This document shows positions 15,899 to 25,895 of a stretch of 64,000 nt of DNA, piece by piece; the first letter of the stretch is position 1, and the number at the start of each line of letters is the position of its first letter. The notes below the pieces were generated by a model. That model was given only the letters and a program-made list of their open reading frames with translations. It was not told the origin of the DNA and searched no databases. The stretch is from contig CAWIFM010000001.1 of the NCBI GenBank assembly GCA_963835525.1, positions 124,001-188,000 on the forward strand. Direction: 5' to 3'. Source of the stretch: DASSUW01 sp963835525 (lineage in GTDB: Bacteria; Actinomycetota; Thermoleophilia; Solirubrobacterales; Solirubrobacteraceae). The translations under genes were made by a program, and so were the position numbers.

Positions 15899-17031
15899 GG
15901 AGGCGGCAGACTACGCAGCTCGAAGTGCATCGGGTCGGGCCGCGTCGGCCAATCGCCGCCCCACGTGAAGCCGTGCCGCTGCATCGTGCGCACGAGCCGG
16001 CGGTCCTGGCGCGAGCGGCCCATGAACGGGTTGGCGGAGGCGTTGAGGTCGATCGCCACGCCCCAGGCGTGCAGCGAGAGCTGGCCGCGCGGCTGGATCC
16101 GCCGTGGCGCGTGGCAGCCGGCGTAGTCGCCGGGGTTCACCAGCCGCGAGAGGCCGCGCCGCCGCAGCTCGCCGAGCGCGGCGCGCAGCGCCGGGATCAT
16201 CTCGCGGTGGCAGGTGACGGAGCCGAGGATCGGCACCCGCCGCGTGACGATGTAGCGGCGCAGGAAGGCGGGGTCGAGCCGGATCCAGTCGTCGCCGTAC
16301 GGCAGCCCGACGGCCGGCTCGCCGAACATGACCTTGAGCTGCGCGGGCCGGGCGGGACCGACCGGACCGGCGCCGTCGACGATCCTCGCCGCGGCGTCGC
16401 GCTCCGTCCAGCGGATGAGCCGGCGCGGGGAGACCGGCTCGCGCAGCAGGACCATGACGGTGCTGCGCAGCGGCCTCACCCGGCGATCGCGGGAGGCGAG
16501 CGCCACCTCGGCGTTGCGCAGCGCCTCGTCGGCCACGACCCCGACCACCCGCGCGCGTCCGCTTTCCAGCCGCAGCGAGCCGCCCACGCCGAGGCCGCGC
16601 AGCCCCGCCGACGTCGTCGACAGGATCGCCGTGCCTGGCCGCAGCTTGGCGAACGGCTCGCGCTCCGCCTCGGGCAGCGTCGCGGCGTACCCGGCGGGGT
16701 CGACCGCGAGCGTGTCGAGCGGGATCGCGTAGCCGGCCTTCACGCGCTGGACGACGCGCCCGTCCGCGCCGACGCCGGCGCGCAGCAGGATCGCGCCCCG
16801 CCCCACGGGCGTGGCGGCCGCCACCTCGGGGTGCGCGCTCAGCCGCCGCGCGGCGCGCCCCGGCCGCTCGAGGCCCCACACGATGGCGCTCGTCGCGGGC
16901 GGGGGGTCGTGCACCGGCGGCGGCACCGACGGCGTCGTGGTGGGGACGACGGCGGCGCGCGCGGCGGGCGGCGAGTCGCTCGAGCCGCCGCAGCCGGCGA
17001 GTGCGAGGAGCGCCGGCACGGCAAGATGCAC
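15895..17031 (-). CDS. Lipoprotein with C-terminal M15-type D-Ala-D-Ala carboxypeptidase domain
   Basis: The product has 378 residues. The N-terminus VHLAVPALLALAGCGG carries a lipobox (LAGC), so it is anchored outside the membrane. A Pro/Thr-rich linker follows, then a region (about 65-200) with no clear family. The C-terminal 170 residues contain GQLSLHAWGVAIDLN and DPMHFEL, the His-x6-Asp and His zinc ligands of the M15C/VanY-like family. It probably trims peptidoglycan stem peptides. The GTG at 17031 puts the start inside the first codons of the divergent decarboxylase; a second GTG at 17019 would remove that overlap and keep the lipobox. It is co-transcribed with the downstream GST. Confidence 0.8.
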   Translation of the reverse strand: MHLAVPALLALAGCGGSSDSPPAARAAVVPTTTPSVPPPVHDPPPATSAIVWGLERPGRAARRLSAHPEVAAATPVGRGAILLRAGVGADGRVVQRVKAGYAIPLDTLAVDPAGYAATLPEAEREPFAKLRPGTAILSTTSAGLRGLGVGGSLRLESGRARVVGVVADEALRNAEVALASRDRRVRPLRSTVMVLLREPVSPRRLIRWTERDAAARIVDGAGPVGPARPAQLKVMFGEPAVGLPYGDDWIRLDPAFLRRYIVTRRVPILGSVTCHREMIPALRAALGELRRRGLSRLVNPGDYAGCHAPRRIQPRGQLSLHAWGVAIDLNASANPFMGRSRQDRRLVRTMQRHGFTWGGDWPTRPDPMHFELRSLPPP

Positions 17032-18342
17032 GCCGTGATCGACGACGCGCTTGAGTGGGTGCAGACCTGGGAGTCCCGCTGGGGCGAGCGCCCGGCGGCG
17101 CCGCCCGTCGACCCCGACCGCTGGGCCGCCGCCTGGGACGAGTTCACGACCCGGATGGACGGCAACTTCCCCTTCTTCCACCCGCGCTTCGCCGGCCAGA
17201 TGCTCAAGCCGCCGCACGCGGTGGCGGTCGCCGGCTACGTCGCCGGGATGCTGGTCAACCCGAACAACCACGCGCTCGACGCCTCGCCGGTGACGAGCGA
17301 GATGGAGAAGGAGGCGGTGGCCGAACTGGCGGCGATGCTCGGGCTCGGCGAGCCCAACCTCGGCCATCTGACCGCGAGCGGGACGATCGCGAACCTCGAG
17401 GCGCTGTGGGTGGCGAGGGAGCTGCATCCGGACAAGGGCGTCGCGTACGGCGCCAACGCCCACTACACGCACGCGCGCATGTGCCAGGTCCTTCGCATGC
17501 CCGCGCACGAGGTGCCGGCCGACGCCCACGGCCGGATCGACCTCGACGCGCTCGACGCCCTCTGCGCGCGCGGCGAGGTCGGCACCGTGGTGCTCACGGC
17601 GGGCACCACCGGGCTCGGCGCCGTCGACGCGATCGATCAGGCGGCGGCGCTGCGCGAGCGCCACGGCGTGCGGATCCACGTCGACGCGGCCTACGGCGGC
17701 TTCTTCGCGCTGCTTCCAGATGCGCCCGCCGGGCTGCGCGCGATCGGGTCGGCGGACTCGGTGGTGATCGACCCGCACAAGCATGGCCTTCAGCCATACG
17801 GATGCGGGGCCGTGTTGTTCGCCGATCCGGGGGTCGGGCGTCTGTATGCGCACGACTCGCCCTACACGTACTTCACGTCCGACGCGCTGCACCTGGGGGA
17901 GATCAGCCTCGAGTGCTCGCGCGCCGGCGCGGCCGCCGCCGCCCTGTGGCTGACCCTGCGCGCGGTGCCGCTCGAGCCGGTCCTCGCCGCCGCCCGCCGC
18001 GCCGCGGTGGCCTTCGCCGCCCGGCTGCGCGAGTCGGACGTCCTGCGGCTGCACCTCGAGCCCGAGCTGGACATCGTCACCTACCTGCCGCCCGCCGAGA
18101 CCATCACGCAGCTCGACGCCGCGAGCGCGGCGATCCTGCGCGCGGGCATGGAGGACCCCGACGACCCGGTGTTCCTCAGCACCCTGCAGATCTCGGCGGA
18201 GCATCTGCACGGGGTCGAGCGCGACGCGCCCTCGGCCCGGATCCTGCGCAGCGTCCTGATGAAGCCCGAGCACGAGTCCGCCACCGACTGGCTGGCTACC
18301 CGAGTTGAGCAGCTAGCCGCTCGTACACGGCAGGGTGGTTGA
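17026..18342 (+). CDS. Group II PLP-dependent amino acid decarboxylase
   Basis: The product has 438 residues. The fold type I decarboxylase pattern is present: LVNPNNHALDASPVTSEMEKE substrate loop, LTASGTIANLEALW, HVDAAYGGFF (PLP-ring Asp, Ala), and DPHKHGLQPYGCGA with the Schiff-base Lys. This resembles aspartate/tyrosine/aromatic amino acid decarboxylases. The His in DPHKHG is conserved across the group, so the amino acid substrate cannot be told apart. Its start overlaps the divergent M15 lipoprotein start, and its end overlaps the convergent esterase by 47 bases. Confidence 0.9.
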   Translation: MHAVIDDALEWVQTWESRWGERPAAPPVDPDRWAAAWDEFTTRMDGNFPFFHPRFAGQMLKPPHAVAVAGYVAGMLVNPNNHALDASPVTSEMEKEAVAELAAMLGLGEPNLGHLTASGTIANLEALWVARELHPDKGVAYGANAHYTHARMCQVLRMPAHEVPADAHGRIDLDALDALCARGEVGTVVLTAGTTGLGAVDAIDQAAALRERHGVRIHVDAAYGGFFALLPDAPAGLRAIGSADSVVIDPHKHGLQPYGCGAVLFADPGVGRLYAHDSPYTYFTSDALHLGEISLECSRAGAAAAALWLTLRAVPLEPVLAAARRAAVAFAARLRESDVLRLHLEPELDIVTYLPPAETITQLDAASAAILRAGMEDPDDPVFLSTLQISAEHLHGVERDAPSARILRSVLMKPEHESATDWLATRVEQLAARTRQGG

Positions 18343-19274
18343 GCAGCGCCAGGTGGTGCGTGGAGCCGACGTGGAAGGGCTCCTGCGTGCGATGCGAGGC
18401 GCTTCGCTCCAGCACCAGCCAGTCTCCGACGAGGCGCGCGACCGGATGCTCCTTCTGCCGCGTCACGGTGGCGGAGACGAAGCAGTGGCGGGCGCTCTCG
18501 TGCAGCGGGACGTCCAGTCCCCGCCGCAGGTCGCGGATGCCGGCGCTGCGGCGGCGCAGCAGGGACGCGAACGCCCGTGACTCGGGCATGACGCCGAGCA
18601 CCTCCGCCGCGTAGTGGACGGCCGACTCGAGCGGCGCGCCAGTGTGCGGGGAGCCGAGCGTGATCACATGGGACACGTGCCGCGTCCAGTCGCCGCCGGC
18701 GTGGCAGGCGCTGCACGCCACCAGGCCGCCCATCGAGTGCCCGATCAGCGCGATCTCCTCGATCTCGCGCTCGGCGACGAGCGCATCGATCTCGTCCGCC
18801 AGCTCGCTGCCCGCTGTCGGAGATGCTGCGGCCGGTGTTGTAACGGGCGTAGACCGGCGTCCAGCCCGGCAGGCGGTCGCCGTAGCGAGTACCGCCTCCG
18901 TAGCGCCAGGCGTGCTCGGTCTCGAACAGCCCGTGCACGAAGATCGCGAGCCGTGGCGTCTCGTCGCCCTCGACGCTCAGCGTCGTCGGGATCGCCAGCG
19001 GCGGCTCCAGGACGTCGCCCCGCAGCCCGTTCAGCACGCCGAGGAGCGCCGGCGACACCTCACGCTCGGGGAGCACGGCCGAGGCGCGGCCGGCCAGCGC
19101 CGCGCCGCCTCGCACGCTCGCGTAGACCGCGCCTGCGATGGCGTCGTGCAGGGCCTTCGCGGAGCCGGGGGCGAACGCGCGGGCGGCGATCGCCTGATGG
19201 ACCTGCCTGATCCCGCCCGTGCCGAGCGCGAGCTCGTCGAAGGCGAGCCGGGTGAGTGCGCGGAGTTGCGTCAC
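18296..19274 (-). pseudogene. Alpha/beta-hydrolase (lipase/esterase-like), frameshifted
   Basis: Two frames together give about 325 residues. The first (from GTG 19274) has an N-terminal helical region, then LAIFVHGLFETEHAWRYGG (oxyanion-hole HG) and ARYNTGRSISDSG. The second resumes with IALIGHSMGGLVA, the nucleophile elbow with Ser, followed by TLGSPHTGAP and a C-terminal segment ending STHHLALLNHPAVYERL that supplies the catalytic His. The junction is at the plus-strand CCC 18810-18812; removing one base restores SGSELADEIDALVAE. This is a +1 frameshift or a base-call error. The gene overlaps the stop of lrp (GTGA), so both are one transcript. Likely substrate is a lipid or ester; the cell location is probably cytosolic because no signal peptide is seen. 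Confidence 0.78.
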
Positions 19275-19720
19275 GGTCGCTCGACCAGCGTAGAAAGCGC
19301 GACCATCGTGCGCGTTCGCATGACCTTGGGATCGCGCCGCAGCGCCTCGATCACGCGCTCGAGCTCCTCGATGCCCTCCACGCGCACGCGGACGACCGCG
19401 TCGGCGTCGCCGGCCACCGTGTGGGCGGCGATGACCGCGGACAGGTCGGTCACCGAGGCCAGCAGGTCGCCCGGGGCGACGCTGTCGGCGCAGTAGAGCT
19501 CGACGAACGCCTCCAGCCGGTCGCCCAGCGCCTGTGGGTCTATGACCGCCGTGTAGCCGACGATCACGCCGGTCTCGTGCAGGCGGTCGACGCGGCGCTT
19601 GACGGCCGAGGCCGAGAGCCCTACGGCGGCGCCGACGTCGGCCAGCGTCGCACGGCCGTCGCGCTCCAGATGATCAAGGATCTTGCGATCGATGTCGTCG
19701 AGACGGACGGGACGTTGCAC
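19271..19720 (-). CDS. Lrp/AsnC-family transcriptional regulator
   Basis: The product has 149 residues. The N-terminal HTH (LDDIDRKILDHLERDGRATLADVGAAVGLSASAVKRRVDRLHETGVIVGYTAV, residues 7-60) precedes the RAM domain (about 70-145) with TVAGDADAVVRVRVEGIEELERVIEAL, which binds amino acids. It is divergent from phenylalanine hydroxylase 64 bases away. That is a common arrangement in which the regulator responds to Phe or Tyr and controls the hydroxylase. The start is GTG at 19720. Confidence 0.92.
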   Translation of the reverse strand: MQRPVRLDDIDRKILDHLERDGRATLADVGAAVGLSASAVKRRVDRLHETGVIVGYTAVIDPQALGDRLEAFVELYCADSVAPGDLLASVTDLSAVIAAHTVAGDADAVVRVRVEGIEELERVIEALRRDPKVMRTRTMVALSTLVERP

Positions 19721-19783
19721 GTCACGCCAACTCTATGCCGTCTCGATTGCGCGCGCGTGAACAGAGCGCTACATCGGCAGGAC

Positions 19784-20686
19784 ATGTTCGAGGAAGCCCA
19801 GCTGTACTCGCCGGTCACCGAGAACGAGGACGGCTCGGTCACCGTCGAGCTCGCGGGCGACCATCCCGGCGCCTGCGATCCGGCCTACCGCGAGCGGCGC
19901 AATCACATCGCCGCGCAGGCCGTGGCCTGGAAGCCCGGCGACCCCACTCCGCGGATCGAGTACACCGAGGCCGAGCACGAGGTGTGGCGGATCGTCTCGC
20001 GCGAGCTGGCGCCCAAGCACGAGAAGTACGCGTGCGGCGACTTCCGCGAGGCGGCCGGCCGGCTGGCCCTGCCGGTCGACCACATCCCGCAGCTCGACGA
20101 GGTCACCGCAGGGCTCCAGGACCTCACCGGCTGGACCTACCACGCCGCGGCCGGGCTGGTCCCCCTGCGCGACTTCCTCGGCTCGCTCGGCGACCGCGTC
20201 TTCCACTCGACGCAGTACGTCCGGCACGGCGCGATGCCGCTCTACACGCCCGAGCCCGACCTCATCCACGAGGTCGTCGGCCACGGCAACCTGCTCGCCG
20301 CGCCGCGCTTCGCCGAGATCAAGCGCCAGGCCGGGCTCGCCGCCCAGCGGGTCGAGACCGACGACGCGCTCCAGTTCCTGGCCGACGTCTTCTGGTTCAC
20401 GATCGAGTTCGGAGTCATGCGCGAGGACGGCGAGGTGTGCGCCTACGGCGCCGGCATCCTCAGCTCCTACGGCGAGATCGAGGAGTTCCGCGGGGCGGAC
20501 CTGCGGCAGCTCGACATCCTCGCCATGGCCACGCAGGAGTACGACATCACCAAGTACCAGCCCGTGCTGTTCTGCGCCGACGGCATGGGTGAGCTGGAGG
20601 ACGTCGTCGGCGGCTTCTTCGCGGAGTTCGACGACGACACGCCGGCGCGACTGAGGGGGGACGCGGGGGTGGCGCTGTCAGCGTGA
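19784..20686 (+). CDS. phhA: Phenylalanine-4-hydroxylase
   Basis: The product has 300 residues and matches bacterial PhhA. The iron triad is complete: H162 and H167 in PDLIHEVVGHGNLL and E208 in FWFTIEFGV. The pterin/substrate segment WTYHAAAGLVPLRDFLGSLGDRVFHSTQYVRH is also conserved. The reaction converts Phe to Tyr with tetrahydropterin and O2, opening Phe/Tyr catabolism. A pterin carbinolamine dehydratase gene is not adjacent. ATG 19784 was chosen; it lies directly after AGGA. The divergent Lrp regulator is the likely controller. Confidence 0.95.
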   Translation: MFEEAQLYSPVTENEDGSVTVELAGDHPGACDPAYRERRNHIAAQAVAWKPGDPTPRIEYTEAEHEVWRIVSRELAPKHEKYACGDFREAAGRLALPVDHIPQLDEVTAGLQDLTGWTYHAAAGLVPLRDFLGSLGDRVFHSTQYVRHGAMPLYTPEPDLIHEVVGHGNLLAAPRFAEIKRQAGLAAQRVETDDALQFLADVFWFTIEFGVMREDGEVCAYGAGILSSYGEIEEFRGADLRQLDILAMATQEYDITKYQPVLFCADGMGELEDVVGGFFAEFDDDTPARLRGDAGVALSA

Positions 20687-20735
20687 CGGCGCCGCCTTCG
20701 CGCGGGCGCGCGAAACCGGGTACGGTCGGACGCCC

Positions 20736-21086
20736 ATGGACTACCAGATCGATCATGACCCCATCGAGCGAGGTCACCTGGTCGTAGCGAGCGGCGAGCT
20801 CGACATCTCCGCCACGCCGCGGCTGTCGACCGTGCTCGCCTTCGCCTCCGCGAGCCCCGGCGGCCGCCTGGTGCTCGATCTCTCCGAGGTGGCGTTCATC
20901 GACTCTACGGCGCTCGGGACGATCCTGAAGGCCGCGGCGCAGTTCGACGAGGCGGGGACGAGCCTCGCCGTGGTGGCGCCGGACGGCCCGGTGCGCCGGC
21001 TGCTGGAGATGACGAACCTCACCCAGCGATTCCGGCTCTACGCCACGCGCGACGCCGCCCTGTCGGCGGACGGCGCTCCCGCTTAG
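20736..21086 (+). CDS. STAS-domain anti-sigma factor antagonist
   Basis: This 116-residue single-domain protein has ASGELDISATPRLSTVL, then VLDLSEVAFIDSTALGTILKA with the phosphorylatable S57 in DSTALG, and VRRLLEMTNLTQRFRLY. It is the SpoIIAA/RsbV pattern. Its unphosphorylated form would bind an anti-sigma kinase and release a sigma factor. No partner kinase or sigma gene is next to it. A TACGGT hexamer (20721-20726) ends 9 bases before the ATG, and no Shine-Dalgarno is seen. Confidence 0.88.
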   Translation: MDYQIDHDPIERGHLVVASGELDISATPRLSTVLAFASASPGGRLVLDLSEVAFIDSTALGTILKAAAQFDEAGTSLAVVAPDGPVRRLLEMTNLTQRFRLYATRDAALSADGAPA

Positions 21087-21178
21087 CGGCGGAGCAGGTG
21101 GCGGGCGACGAGCGTCGCCCAGTCGAGCACCCCGGCGGCGAGGTGCCCGAGCGGTCCGGTGTAGAGCCAGGCGCGCAA
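21083..21178 (-). CDS. Possible 31-residue membrane-associated peptide
   Basis: In the STAS-tig gap the minus strand encodes LRAWLYTGPLGHLAAGVLDW followed by a hydrophobic, basic end (ARHLLRR) and TAA. The frame has no ATG or GTG in the gap; TTG at 21178 is the only usual start. The peptide resembles the amphipathic tail of small actinobacterial membrane proteins. Because it has no Shine-Dalgarno and an uncommon start it could be chance, but its Trp/Gly/Pro pattern is not what random GC-rich sequence usually gives. Confidence 0.3.
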   Translation of the reverse strand: MRAWLYTGPLGHLAAGVLDWATLVARHLLRR

Positions 21179-21207
21179 GTGCCCGGTTGTACAGTGATTG
21201 GCCGCCG

Positions 21208-22611
21208 ATGGCCACCGAGGTCCAAACCGTCGTCACCGAGCTGCCCGAATCGCGCGTGCGCGTGGAGGCCGAGGTGCCGGCCGAGGAGGTCGAGCGCCGC
21301 GTCGCCCAGGCCGCCAAGCGGCTCGGGCAGGGCATCCGGGTACCCGGCTTCCGCGCCGGCAAGGCGCCGCCGCCGGTGATCGTCCAGCGGATGGGCCGCG
21401 ACGCCGTCCTCGACGAGGCCGTCCGCGACTCGATCGGCACCTGGTACTCGGCGGCGATCGACTCCGCGCACGTCGTGCCGGTCGGCGAGCCGCAGCTCGA
21501 CATGGGCGACCTGCCGGCCCAGGGGCAGCCGCTGACCTTCTCGATCGAGATCGGCGTGCGGCCGAAGGCCACGCTCGGCGAGTACAAGGGCCTCGAGGTC
21601 GGCCGCCGCGAGGCCGTCGTCGCCGACGAGGCGATCTCCGAGGAGCTCGACCGCCTGCGCGAGCGCTCTGCCCGGCTCGACACCGTCGAGCGGCCCGCCG
21701 GCAAGGGCGACTTCGTCGTCATGGACTACGTGGGCACGCGCGACGGCGAGCCCTTCGGCGGCGGCGAGGGCCGCGACCAGATGGTCGAGGTCGGCTCCGG
21801 CCGGCTCGTCCCCGGCTTCGAGGAGCAGCTCGAAGGCGCCGCCGCGGGCGACGAGCGCACCGTCACCGTCACCTTCCCCGAGGACTACCCGGCGGCCGAG
21901 CTGGCCGGCCAGGAGGCGCAGTTCGCGGTCACGGTCAAGGAGGTCAAGGCCAAGGAGCTCCCCGAGCTCGACGACGACCTGGCGGCCGAGGGCGGCTTCG
22001 ACACGCTCGACGAGCTGCGCGAGGACATCCGCAACCGCCTGGCGGAGGTCGACACGGCGCAGATCGAGGGCGAGTTCCGCGAGGCGGCGCTCGACTCCGC
22101 GGTCCAGGCCGCCACGGTGGAGATCCCCGAGGCGCTCGTCGAGGCGCGCGCCCGCGAGCTGTGGGACTCGATGCTGCACTCGCTCGCGCACCAGGGCATC
22201 AACCGCGAGACCTATCTGCGGATCGCCGGCCGCGACGAGGCCGAGATCGTCGAGCAGAGCAAGCCCGACGCCGAGCAGGCGCTGCGGCGCGAGGCGGTGC
22301 TGGCCGCGATCATCGAGGCCGAGGAGATCGAGCCCAGCGACGAGGAGGTCTTCGAGGCCGTCGAGCAGGCGGCGGCCGAGGGTGCCGGCGGCGTCTCTCC
22401 CAAGAAGCTGCTCGAGCGCCTGAAGTCGCAGGGGCGGCTCGACTCCCTCAAGCAGGACCTCGCCCAGCGCAAGGCGCTGGAGCTCGTCACCGAGTCGGCC
22501 AAGCCGATCTCGGTCGAGCAGGCTCAGGCTCGCGAGAAGCTCTGGACGCCGGGTGACTCCGAAGGCGCCAAGAGTGGCTCAACCGGCCAGATCTGGACGC
22601 CTGGTTCCTAG
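21208..22611 (+). CDS. tig: Trigger factor, ribosome-associated chaperone
   Basis: The product has 467 residues. The ribosome-binding domain (1-115) contains GFRAGKAPPPVI, the family's GFRxGKxP signature that contacts ribosomal protein L23. The FKBP-type prolyl isomerase domain (about 155-240) has KGDFVVMDYVGTRDG and GSGRLVPGFEEQLEGA. The C-terminal helical arms fill 245-430. A Ser/Gly-rich tail with a repeated (I/L)WTPG motif ends the protein, a local oddity. It folds nascent chains and is followed by clpP and clpX, the usual order. A TACAGT hexamer lies 12 bases before the ATG. Confidence 0.96.
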   Translation: MATEVQTVVTELPESRVRVEAEVPAEEVERRVAQAAKRLGQGIRVPGFRAGKAPPPVIVQRMGRDAVLDEAVRDSIGTWYSAAIDSAHVVPVGEPQLDMGDLPAQGQPLTFSIEIGVRPKATLGEYKGLEVGRREAVVADEAISEELDRLRERSARLDTVERPAGKGDFVVMDYVGTRDGEPFGGGEGRDQMVEVGSGRLVPGFEEQLEGAAAGDERTVTVTFPEDYPAAELAGQEAQFAVTVKEVKAKELPELDDDLAAEGGFDTLDELREDIRNRLAEVDTAQIEGEFREAALDSAVQAATVEIPEALVEARARELWDSMLHSLAHQGINRETYLRIAGRDEAEIVEQSKPDAEQALRREAVLAAIIEAEEIEPSDEEVFEAVEQAAAEGAGGVSPKKLLERLKSQGRLDSLKQDLAQRKALELVTESAKPISVEQAQAREKLWTPGDSEGAKSGSTGQIWTPGS

Positions 22612-22719
22612 TCGCAAGACCGGGAATCCCCGCGTCTGCCGATTGCTACGCTGTCGCCGGGCTCCCAGCCCAGAAGCTGAGCAGGACTCGAGCGCCCGAA
22701 GCGAAACGAAGCGAGGACC

Positions 22720-23304
22720 GTGAGCCCACTCGTACCAATGGTCGTCGAACAGACCTCCCGTGGGGAGCGCGCGTTCGACATCTACTCCCGCCTGTTGAAC
22801 GAGCGGATCGTCTTCCTCGGCACGCCCGTCGACGATCAGATCGCCAACCTGATCGTCGCGCAGCTGCTCCACCTCGAGGCCGAGGATCCCGACAAGGACA
22901 TCTCGCTCTACGTCAACTCACCGGGCGGTTCGGTCTACGCGGGGCTCGCGATCTACGACACGATGCAGTTCATCAAGCCCGACGTGTCGACGATCTGCGT
23001 CGGCATCGCGATGTCGATGGGCGCGCTCCTGCTGGCGGGCGGCGCGAAGGGCAAGCGGATGGCGCTGCCCAACGCGAAGATCCTCATCCACCAGGTCTCC
23101 TCCGGATTCCAGGGGCAGGCGACGGACATCGAGATCCACGCCCGCGAGGTGATCGACCTGCGCCGCCGGCTCGACGAGATCATCGCCGACCACACCGGCC
23201 AGGAGATCGACAAGGTCAAGCAGGACACCGAGCGCGACTACTTCATGAGCTCCGAGGAAGCCGTCACGTACGGCATCATCGACAGGGTGATCTCCGAGCA
23301 CTAG
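22720..23304 (+). CDS. clpP: ATP-dependent Clp protease proteolytic subunit
   Basis: The product has 194 residues and the complete ClpP triad: S99 (GIAMSMGALLL), H124 (AKILIHQVSSG) and D173 (DTERDYFMSS). The SPGGSVYAGLAIYDTMQ segment is also conserved. It forms a tetradecameric barrel that works with the ClpX ATPase encoded 12 bases downstream. The GTG start at 22720 follows a GAGGA Shine-Dalgarno. The 108-base gap after tig holds a possible TACGCT -10 (22647-22652), giving a leadered transcript of about 65 bases. Confidence 0.97.
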   Translation: MSPLVPMVVEQTSRGERAFDIYSRLLNERIVFLGTPVDDQIANLIVAQLLHLEAEDPDKDISLYVNSPGGSVYAGLAIYDTMQFIKPDVSTICVGIAMSMGALLLAGGAKGKRMALPNAKILIHQVSSGFQGQATDIEIHAREVIDLRRRLDEIIADHTGQEIDKVKQDTERDYFMSSEEAVTYGIIDRVISEH

Positions 23305-23316
23305 GGGAGACGGACC

Positions 23317-24584
<1,268 letters not shown>

Positions 24585-24588
<4 letters not shown>

Positions 24589-25007
24589 GCCTTCAGCTCG
24601 ACCTCGGGCGCCGACTCGTCGTCGGCGATGCCGCTCCACAGGCTCCGCAGGACCGTGCCGGCGAGGACGTCGAGGTCGAGCCGCAGCTTGACGTCGTAGC
24701 GGGCGACGCCGCGGCGGCAGCGGCTGTTGATGCGCGCGCGGACCAGCCGCTCGCCGTCATCGGTGCGGATCGCGACCGTACGGCGGTCGGCGCCCTCGGG
24801 GCAGCCGTCCGCGTAGCGGACCACGAGCCGCGGCCGCACCGTCGTGAGGCGCCGCATCTCGCCGTCCCCGATCGCGTGGCTGGAAGCGGTGAGGCAGCTG
24901 TGCCAGCCGGGCTTCTCAGGCGCGGTGCAGCGGGACTGGGCCGAGGCGGGCGTGGCGGTGAGCAGGGCCGCCAGGGTGACGCCGGCCCATCCGATGGTGC
25001 GATGCAT
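24585..25007 (-). CDS. Secreted protein of unknown function, Cys-containing
   Basis: This 140-residue protein starts with a good signal peptide (MHRTIGWAGVTLAALLTATPASAQ, cleavage after ASA). The mature part has four Cys (C-TAPEKPGWHSC pair, DGC, SRC) that could form two disulfides. It alternates short strands such as RLVVRYADG, RRTVAIRTD and YDVKLRLDLDVL. No known domain is recognised. ATG 25007 was chosen; a TTG six codons upstream is possible. It is convergent with clpX and read on the opposite strand from the backbone genes. Confidence 0.7.
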
Positions 25008-25061
25008 GCGGGCGAGCCTGCCCAAAAAAGCGGAGCATCGACCTGACCGGACGGGGAGTCT

Positions 25062-25895
25062 TCACACCCTGTCGTTCGCACGGAGCAGGGTGAGCGCGTT
25101 CACGGTGGCCACGCCGCGCCACTCGACGGCGGCCGCCGCGTTCCAGTCGGGCCACGCCACGCGCCAGCCGCCGTCGTCCTGCTGGGCGCGCTCGAGGGCG
25201 TCGAGATCGCTCTGCACGTCGAAGCGGCGGCGGCTGCGGCGACCCGGCAGGGGGGAGAGGTCGAGCGCCGAGGGATGCTCGGATCCGGGGTCGGAGGTCG
25301 GGATCGGCCCGAGGGCGTCGAGCGCCGCGGTCGCGCGGGTGTCGTCGGGGTGGGCGTCGAGGAAGTGGACGCCGAACAGCACGTCGTAGCCGAGGCCGAT
25401 GTCCTCGCCGACACGTGAGGCGTCGATCTGCGCGATGCGTGCGAACAGGAACTCGTCCGCCTCGTCCAGCCACGGGTGGCTGAAGCCCAGGTTGTGCAGC
25501 GCGGCGGCGTTGGCGGCCGTCTGCGTCACCGACGACTCGTCGGAGAACCGCCACCACGGGGCATGTGGCGCATCGGTCTCGAGCACGAACGGGATCCCGC
25601 CGTCCTCGCGGGCGATCGTGGCCAGCCAGTCGACGGCGGGGCGGACCATCGGGTCGTCGTGGACGCCGATCTCGTGCAGGATCTCCATCGCGGTCTGGAC
25701 GCCGACGGGCTGGCTGGTGGGCGCGCGCATGTCGGGCTCGATCGCGTGGCCGAAGCCGCCGTCGTCGTTGCGGAAGGCGCGTATGGCGTCGAGGACGGGC
25801 TCCTTCGGCCCGCCGTCGAAGCTGTGCTCGAAGCGGCGGCGCTCGAGGACGCGGGCGTTGGCGTGCAGGAAGCTGCGTGCGGCGTCGAGGTTCAT
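25062..25895 (-). CDS. Prenyltransferase/squalene-cyclase-like repeat protein
   Basis: The product has 277 residues and is helical with repeated Gly-rich turns: NDDGGFGHAIEPD (about 44-56), REDGGIPFVLE (about 96-106) and QQDDGGWRVAWPDW (about 238-251). These resemble the QW-type repeats of the terpene cyclase / prenyltransferase alpha-alpha toroid. No DXDD or DXDTA cyclisation motif is present, so an enzyme role is uncertain; it could be a structural or binding protein. The ATG overlaps the stop of the AraC regulator (ATGA), so both are one operon. Confidence 0.65.
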   Translation of the reverse strand: MNLDAARSFLHANARVLERRRFEHSFDGGPKEPVLDAIRAFRNDDGGFGHAIEPDMRAPTSQPVGVQTAMEILHEIGVHDDPMVRPAVDWLATIAREDGGIPFVLETDAPHAPWWRFSDESSVTQTAANAAALHNLGFSHPWLDEADEFLFARIAQIDASRVGEDIGLGYDVLFGVHFLDAHPDDTRATAALDALGPIPTSDPGSEHPSALDLSPLPGRRSRRRFDVQSDLDALERAQQDDGGWRVAWPDWNAAAAVEWRGVATVNALTLLRANDRV

